Positions 60,363 to 64,000 of a stretch of DNA of 64,000 nucleotides are shown here, in pieces. The stretch spans positions 265,660 through 329,659 of the forward strand of contig NZ_MAYU01000023.1 in assembly GCF_001685025.1 (NCBI RefSeq). The letters are read 5' to 3'. A program made the position numbers and the translations under genes. Under the pieces are notes generated by a model, which saw nothing but the letters and a program-made list of their open reading frames with translations, ran no database searches and was not told the DNA's origin. Position 1 is the first letter of the stretch. Every line of letters starts with the position of its first letter. The stretch is from Bacillus sp. FJAT-27225 (lineage in GTDB: Bacteria; Bacillota; Bacilli; Bacillales; Cytobacillaceae).

Positions 60363-61613
60363 ATGAAAATATTGAAAACCCTTTTAATAATTGTGATTGC
60401 TACTACATTGATACTAACTCCAACAACCAGTTCACTATCACGGACTCTTGGCAACGGTTTAAATACTGAGTCCAGTTTGTCACCAATAGATATCCTTGGC
60501 ATCGTTGATATTGCTCTATTAAAAGATTCTACACTCAACGTTTTATACAAAGCAGATACTGGTGAGCTAGTTGTCGGCCTTAAGGGATGGACAGCACTTG
60601 AGGTAAATCTAATAAGTTTACAAATCTTTGCATTTCAGTTGCCTGAGGAATTGGATTTCATCTTAGAACATCCACAGCTTTTAAATTACACAAAAATAGA
60701 TTTACGTTTAAATGGATTGCTATGGGATACGCTTACCGAAGAGAATATAAAGAAGGATTTGAATATCAGGACTTTATATGGATCTAAGGTGTCTCCGCTC
60801 TTGGGAGTGGGCCTCAATATGGAGGCAACCTTAACTATAAATTTAAAAAGCCTCGGTATTACGAATTTACCTGGAAGTTCTGACTGGTTTTATGAGTTCT
60901 ATGGGGTGGCTCTAAAGGATTCCTGGGCTAGTATTGAAATATTTACAAACATTGGTGCTGTTGATTATCTTCTTCTCCCGCCAATACTTGATACCATAAC
61001 TGATCTTGATACACACATAACGGGCATTGGGTACCCAGGAGCGACGGTAACATTGAATCTGCCAAAAGAAGTATACATAGGAAACGTATCTGAAGATGGA
61101 ACATTCAATCTCTCCATTCCCCAACAGTCGGCTGGTACCGTAATCGTAGCTTCTCAGAAAGATTCAATAACACAAAAGGAGAGTCATGGAACTTCAACAA
61201 AGGTTATCGGAACCCTGAGAATGGAGGCACCTCCTGATATAAATTTTATGGAAACTGTAATGGAAAAGCGGGAAGTGATCATTAAACGGGAAACCGGTGA
61301 CTACTCATTAAAAATCCGCGATACTCGGGGGAGCGGTTCAAAGTGGAGGATAAAAGCAAGTACACCAAATCCATTAACGAGTATAGAAGGACACACTTTG
61401 CCAATGGGTGCAATCGTGTTTATTGATGACGGTAAGACTTTACCGATGAGTGATGAGGTCCTGATCTTTGAAGGTGAAACGTTTAATGATCCCGACACAA
61501 CCATCAAGTGGAACCAGGAAGAAGGAATTTTTATTAAAATAAATCCCGCTGGTGCTTTGCCAAATACCCAATATTCCACAACGATACATTGGACACTTGA
61601 AGATGCACCATAA
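60363..61613 (+). CDS. WxL-domain surface protein with Ig-like region
   Basis: A 416-residue exported protein. It has a signal peptide (KILKTLLIIVIATTLILTPTTSS) and then an N-terminal region of about 200 residues of unknown type. An Ig-like segment follows (THITGIGYPGATVTLNLPKE, SEDGTFNLSIPQQSAGT). The C-terminal WxL-like domain has both motifs (SKWRIKAS and TIHWTLEDAP). WxL domains attach non-covalently to peptidoglycan. The ATG at 60363 follows TTGGAGATATATCTCA; the long upstream frame to 60177 is unsupported. It is the first gene of a three-gene WxL locus. Confidence 0.8.
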   Translation: MKILKTLLIIVIATTLILTPTTSSLSRTLGNGLNTESSLSPIDILGIVDIALLKDSTLNVLYKADTGELVVGLKGWTALEVNLISLQIFAFQLPEELDFILEHPQLLNYTKIDLRLNGLLWDTLTEENIKKDLNIRTLYGSKVSPLLGVGLNMEATLTINLKSLGITNLPGSSDWFYEFYGVALKDSWASIEIFTNIGAVDYLLLPPILDTITDLDTHITGIGYPGATVTLNLPKEVYIGNVSEDGTFNLSIPQQSAGTVIVASQKDSITQKESHGTSTKVIGTLRMEAPPDINFMETVMEKREVIIKRETGDYSLKIRDTRGSGSKWRIKASTPNPLTSIEGHTLPMGAIVFIDDGKTLPMSDEVLIFEGETFNDPDTTIKWNQEEGIFIKINPAGALPNTQYSTTIHWTLEDAP

Positions 61614-61664
61614 GCAAATGGATTTTTTAAAATATATATTTTAATCGAAAGAGGAGGAATTAGC

Positions 61665-62348
61665 TTGAAGATTAAAAAGGTAGGTATGGTCTCACTCATT
61701 GCCATGTTGATTTTATTATTAGCTACACAGACTATATACGCCCAGACGGAAACTTCCAAGGCAACAGTAACCTTTACACCATCAGTTCCAGAAATCCTTA
61801 ATCCCGAAGATCCAGATCAACCATACGAACCGGGTGAAGACGAAGGTACGGATACAAATAACCCTGGCCCTTTAAGCCTTGATTTCGTATCCAACCTACA
61901 GTTTGGGGACCAGCAATTTTCCCTAAGCGACCAGACATATTTCGCTAAAACTAAAAATCCATTTGTCCAGGTTACTGATAACCGCGTAGATCCAAATGGT
62001 TGGAAAGTAACGGTTTCTGCATCGGAATTTAAAGCAATTGATAACGATTCGGAAATATTGGAGGGAGCAACGCTTATTTTTACCAATGGAACAGCTGTTA
62101 CCCATATAGGAAACAATTCGCCTAAGCCATTGGCGAATTCAAGTTTCGAGCTTACCACTGACAGCACTGCAGTTAAGTTCTTCTCTGCTAAGCCTGGTGA
62201 GGGAGAAGGAACTTGGATTAACAGATGGCTTCCAACCGATACCGGAAGTAACTTGAATAACAGCGTTCAGTTGAAAGTAACAGGTGGGACAATGAAAATT
62301 GCCGAGTATGAATCAACACTTACGTGGACTTTGACAACCGGGCCGTAA
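61665..62348 (+). CDS. WxL-domain surface protein
   Basis: A 227-residue exported protein that is essentially a WxL domain. It has a signal peptide ending YAQ. An acidic Pro-rich linker (NPEDPDQPYEPGEDEG) is followed by SLDFVSNLQFGDQQFS, then the motifs NGWKVTVSAS and LTWTLTTGP. It matches canonical small WxL proteins of lactobacilli, enterococci and some Bacillus. TTG start behind GAGGAGGAATTAGC. It follows the first WxL gene by 51 bases. Confidence 0.88.
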   Translation: MKIKKVGMVSLIAMLILLLATQTIYAQTETSKATVTFTPSVPEILNPEDPDQPYEPGEDEGTDTNNPGPLSLDFVSNLQFGDQQFSLSDQTYFAKTKNPFVQVTDNRVDPNGWKVTVSASEFKAIDNDSEILEGATLIFTNGTAVTHIGNNSPKPLANSSFELTTDSTAVKFFSAKPGEGEGTWINRWLPTDTGSNLNNSVQLKVTGGTMKIAEYESTLTWTLTTGP

Positions 62349-62362
62349 AAGGGAAGTTACTT

Positions 62363-62400
62363 CACGAATGATAGCTTGCTATTATTCGTGATTTTTTTAT
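62363..62400 (+). terminator. Hairpin with T run inside the WxL locus
   Basis: CACGAATGATAG / CTATTATTCGTG (one bulge) followed by seven T residues, between the WxL gene and the WxIP gene. It could lower expression of the downstream gene relative to the WxL genes. Confidence 0.75.
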
Positions 62401-62415
62401 AAAGGAGGTAACAAC

Positions 62416-63438
62416 ATGAACATTGCTAAAATGGCCCTTGTGTTTCTCTTTGTAATCGTGCTTTCATTTTATGCGGTCCCGAAGAGTTCTGCAGCAACTG
62501 AAGAAGTTGTTGGATATACAGTTAGGGCAATCCTCCCGGAAAACCAGGTGGACAAAAGTGTTTCATATTTTGATTTGCTCATGAATCCAGGACAAGAGCA
62601 AGTAATTGTGGTAGAAATTATTAATAGTTCTAAGGAGGATTCTGAGTTCGATGTCCATATTACAAATCCTATTACCAACAGGAATGGTGTAATTGATTAC
62701 ACAAAAGTGGATGCTCAAGTGGATGATAGCCTTAAAATCCCGATAACTGATATCGCATCTATTGAAAAGAACAAGGTCAAGGTTGCTTCCGGGGAATCGG
62801 TTGCTGTACCGATTAAGCTCGAAATGCCTGAGCAAGAGTTTGATGGAATAATTCTTGGTGGAATTTATATTGAAAAGTCATTGGATGAAAATGAGGATGC
62901 TCAAATTACAAATAAGTACTCGTATGCTATTGGATTGAAATTGATGGAGAATGATAAGGAAGTTGCTCCTGAGCTCATATTAAAAAAGGTGGAGCCTGCC
63001 CTGGTAAATTACAAGACAGCGATTGTCGCTTATATTCAAAATAGTAGCCCTGTTCTTGTTGATAACCTGACTATAAATGGGGTAGTTTATGACTCTAATG
63101 AGAAAGAGTTACGAAGAGTTGATGTTGATGAGTATAGAATTGCGCCTAATACAACAATGGAATTTGCCATAGATTGGGAAGGGAATGAACTTGAACCTGG
63201 TATCTATAAGGTGAAAATTCATGCAAATAGTGGTTTCACTAATTGGGACATGGAAAAGAAGTTTGAAATACTAGACAAACAGGCAAAAGAACTAAACAAA
63301 AAGGTTGTCAAGTCTGGAAAGGACTATACAAGAACCATTATTGGTGGATTTTCATCTATCATTTTAGTCCTGCTTGGCATTATTGGTTTTTTAATCAAGA
63401 AAAACAAGACCTTACATAAAGAATCCCAGAATCTTTAA
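62416..63438 (+). CDS. WxL-interacting protein (DUF916 and DUF3324)
   Basis: A 340-residue membrane-anchored protein. It has a signal peptide ending SSA and a DUF916-like region (GYTVRAILPENQVDKSVSYFDLLMNPGQEQ). The DUF3324-like region runs from about residue 180 (LILKKVEPALVNYKTAIVAYIQNSSP, then PNTTMEFAIDWEGNELEPGIYKV). A C-terminal membrane helix (TIIGGFSSIILVLLGIIGFLI) has a Lys-rich cytosolic tail. This is the standard third partner of WxL loci; it binds WxL proteins at the surface. The ATG follows AAAGGAGGTAACAAC. Confidence 0.88.
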   Translation: MNIAKMALVFLFVIVLSFYAVPKSSAATEEVVGYTVRAILPENQVDKSVSYFDLLMNPGQEQVIVVEIINSSKEDSEFDVHITNPITNRNGVIDYTKVDAQVDDSLKIPITDIASIEKNKVKVASGESVAVPIKLEMPEQEFDGIILGGIYIEKSLDENEDAQITNKYSYAIGLKLMENDKEVAPELILKKVEPALVNYKTAIVAYIQNSSPVLVDNLTINGVVYDSNEKELRRVDVDEYRIAPNTTMEFAIDWEGNELEPGIYKVKIHANSGFTNWDMEKKFEILDKQAKELNKKVVKSGKDYTRTIIGGFSSIILVLLGIIGFLIKKNKTLHKESQNL

Positions 63439-63448
63439 TATTCCGGGG

Positions 63449-63482
63449 AAAAGGAGCCAGTCTTAGAAGCAGGCTCCTTTTA
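63449..63482 (+). terminator. Terminator of the WxL locus
   Basis: A stem AAAGGAGCC / GGCTCCTTTT with a T-rich tail, directly after the WxIP stop codon. Confidence 0.8.
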
Positions 63483-63506
63483 GTTTCAATTAGAAAATCT
63501 TCTTAA

Positions 63507-64000
63507 CTACAGCACCCCGCCCAGTGGTTTGGCGCTGAAATATTCCAGAGTCTCGTTTACTTGATAAATGTCGTATATACGATGTTCAATAAAGTATTTT
63601 ATGACCAAGTCTCCTGTTTCACTGTCAGAAAGTGAATACCCAACCGAGTTTAATAGCTTATCCGTTTCTTTAAGGTTTAGTTCAAGAGCGAGTGCCAGGG
63701 CAATAACTGTGTTCTTTCCGGGCCTATATTCAGGATTTGAACGGATTTTCGAGAAGAGGCGGCGGTCAATGCCGGCCTTTTTATACACTTCAGAGTCTGC
63801 TGCACCTTTTTTATCAATATAAGAAAAAAGAACTTCTCTTAAGGAACGCTTGCGATTTCCCTTTATAAACTCTTCAATTTCCAGGGGCGGGATGTCATTG
63901 AGGACGTGTCGGGAACTTTCCGAGGATTCCTCTAGTTTATAGGAAGATTTCATTACGATCGGTTGTTGATGATCAAGGATATACTCTTTAACCCTTTGCA
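63507..64000 (-). CDS. Partial gene: C-terminal helix-turn-helix-like domain protein
   Basis: The frame is open to the right edge of the window (upstream of the ATG at 63953 it continues VKEYILDHQQPIV without a stop), so the gene is probably truncated at its 5' end. The visible C-terminal ~160 residues contain SLREVLFSYIDKKGAADSEVYKKAGIDRRLFSKIRSN, PGKNTVIALALALELNLKETDKLLNSVGYSL and FDLV-type DLVIKYFIEHRIYDIYQVNETLEYF. This is an XRE-like helical domain known to me from the C-termini of larger bacterial proteins, some carrying macro domains. The full architecture cannot be told from here. Confidence 0.65.
   Translation of the reverse strand, partial: QRVKEYILDHQQPIVMKSSYKLEESSESSRHVLNDIPPLEIEEFIKGNRKRSLREVLFSYIDKKGAADSEVYKKAGIDRRLFSKIRSNPEYRPGKNTVIALALALELNLKETDKLLNSVGYSLSDSETGDLVIKYFIEHRIYDIYQVNETLEYFSAKPLGGVL

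Noticed and set aside
1-64000. CRISPR array, prophage, integron or rRNA/tRNA genes
   Set aside because: No regularly spaced identical repeats with spacers, no integrase or phage structural genes, and no rRNA or tRNA sequence were recognised.

Overview
The window looks like a chromosomal segment of a Gram-positive, endospore-forming-type member of the Bacillaceae (Bacillus/Mesobacillus-like). Evidence: strong AGGAGG-type ribosome binding sites, frequent TTG/GTG starts, T-rich intrinsic terminators, a T-box leader, lipoboxes, a class IV-like PHA synthase, YjcQ-, DUF2642- and DUF1540-like small proteins, and two short dispersed repeats that resemble repeats I associate with Bacillaceae. No rRNA, tRNA or CRISPR array was seen. 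All names come from reading the translations; no database search was run.

Positions 1-41,600 are mostly ordinary housekeeping and accessory genes. They run in order: a secreted 5'-nucleotidase, an alpha/beta hydrolase, an Imm22-like orphan immunity protein, an AhpD-like protein with two fused domains, an SDR, small stress and hypothetical genes, and LLM flavin oxidoreductases. Next come a T-box-controlled serine operon (aminotransferase-serA), a BmrA-like ABC exporter, a CAP-domain protein, phaC with an unknown coupled partner, and Mn catalase with a DUF2642 protein. After these come selO with an IS200/IS605-like remnant at its 3' end, an MFS transporter, a DUF2325-like coiled-coil protein, a STAS protein, ridA and a DsbA-like protein. 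The intergenic regions are rich in short degenerate repeat arrays. Four genes (DUF1801, C39 lipoprotein, SMR transporter, EamA) are frameshifted or decayed. At least two shifts lie in homopolymers, so sequencing error is possible.

Positions about 39,500-59,600 form the most interesting part: a compact glycan-utilisation locus that I do not recognise as a described system. It holds a DapA-like lyase and an NAD-dependent epimerase/dehydratase (minus strand). On the plus strand are a secreted beta-propeller-like protein, a GATase-like/CE4 deacetylase fusion, a DegT aminotransferase, a cytosolic paralogue of the propeller, an alpha/beta esterase, a regulator joining a GntR DNA-binding domain to an ABC solute-binding-protein domain, a heparinase II/III-type lyase, a DUF624 membrane protein and an LplB/YtcP/lipoprotein importer. 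Three near-identical 21-bp palindromes (ATACAxG-N7-CxTGTAT) sit at the promoters of the three plus-strand transcription units. This suggests one regulon controlled by the GntR fusion protein. The inferred logic is import of an oligosaccharide, de-esterification and deacetylation, cleavage by the lyase, then oxidation and aldol cleavage of the monosaccharide.

Positions 60,360-63,440 hold a three-gene WxL surface-protein locus: two WxL-domain proteins and one DUF916/DUF3324-type WxL-interacting protein. The window ends inside a minus-strand gene with a helix-turn-helix-like domain.
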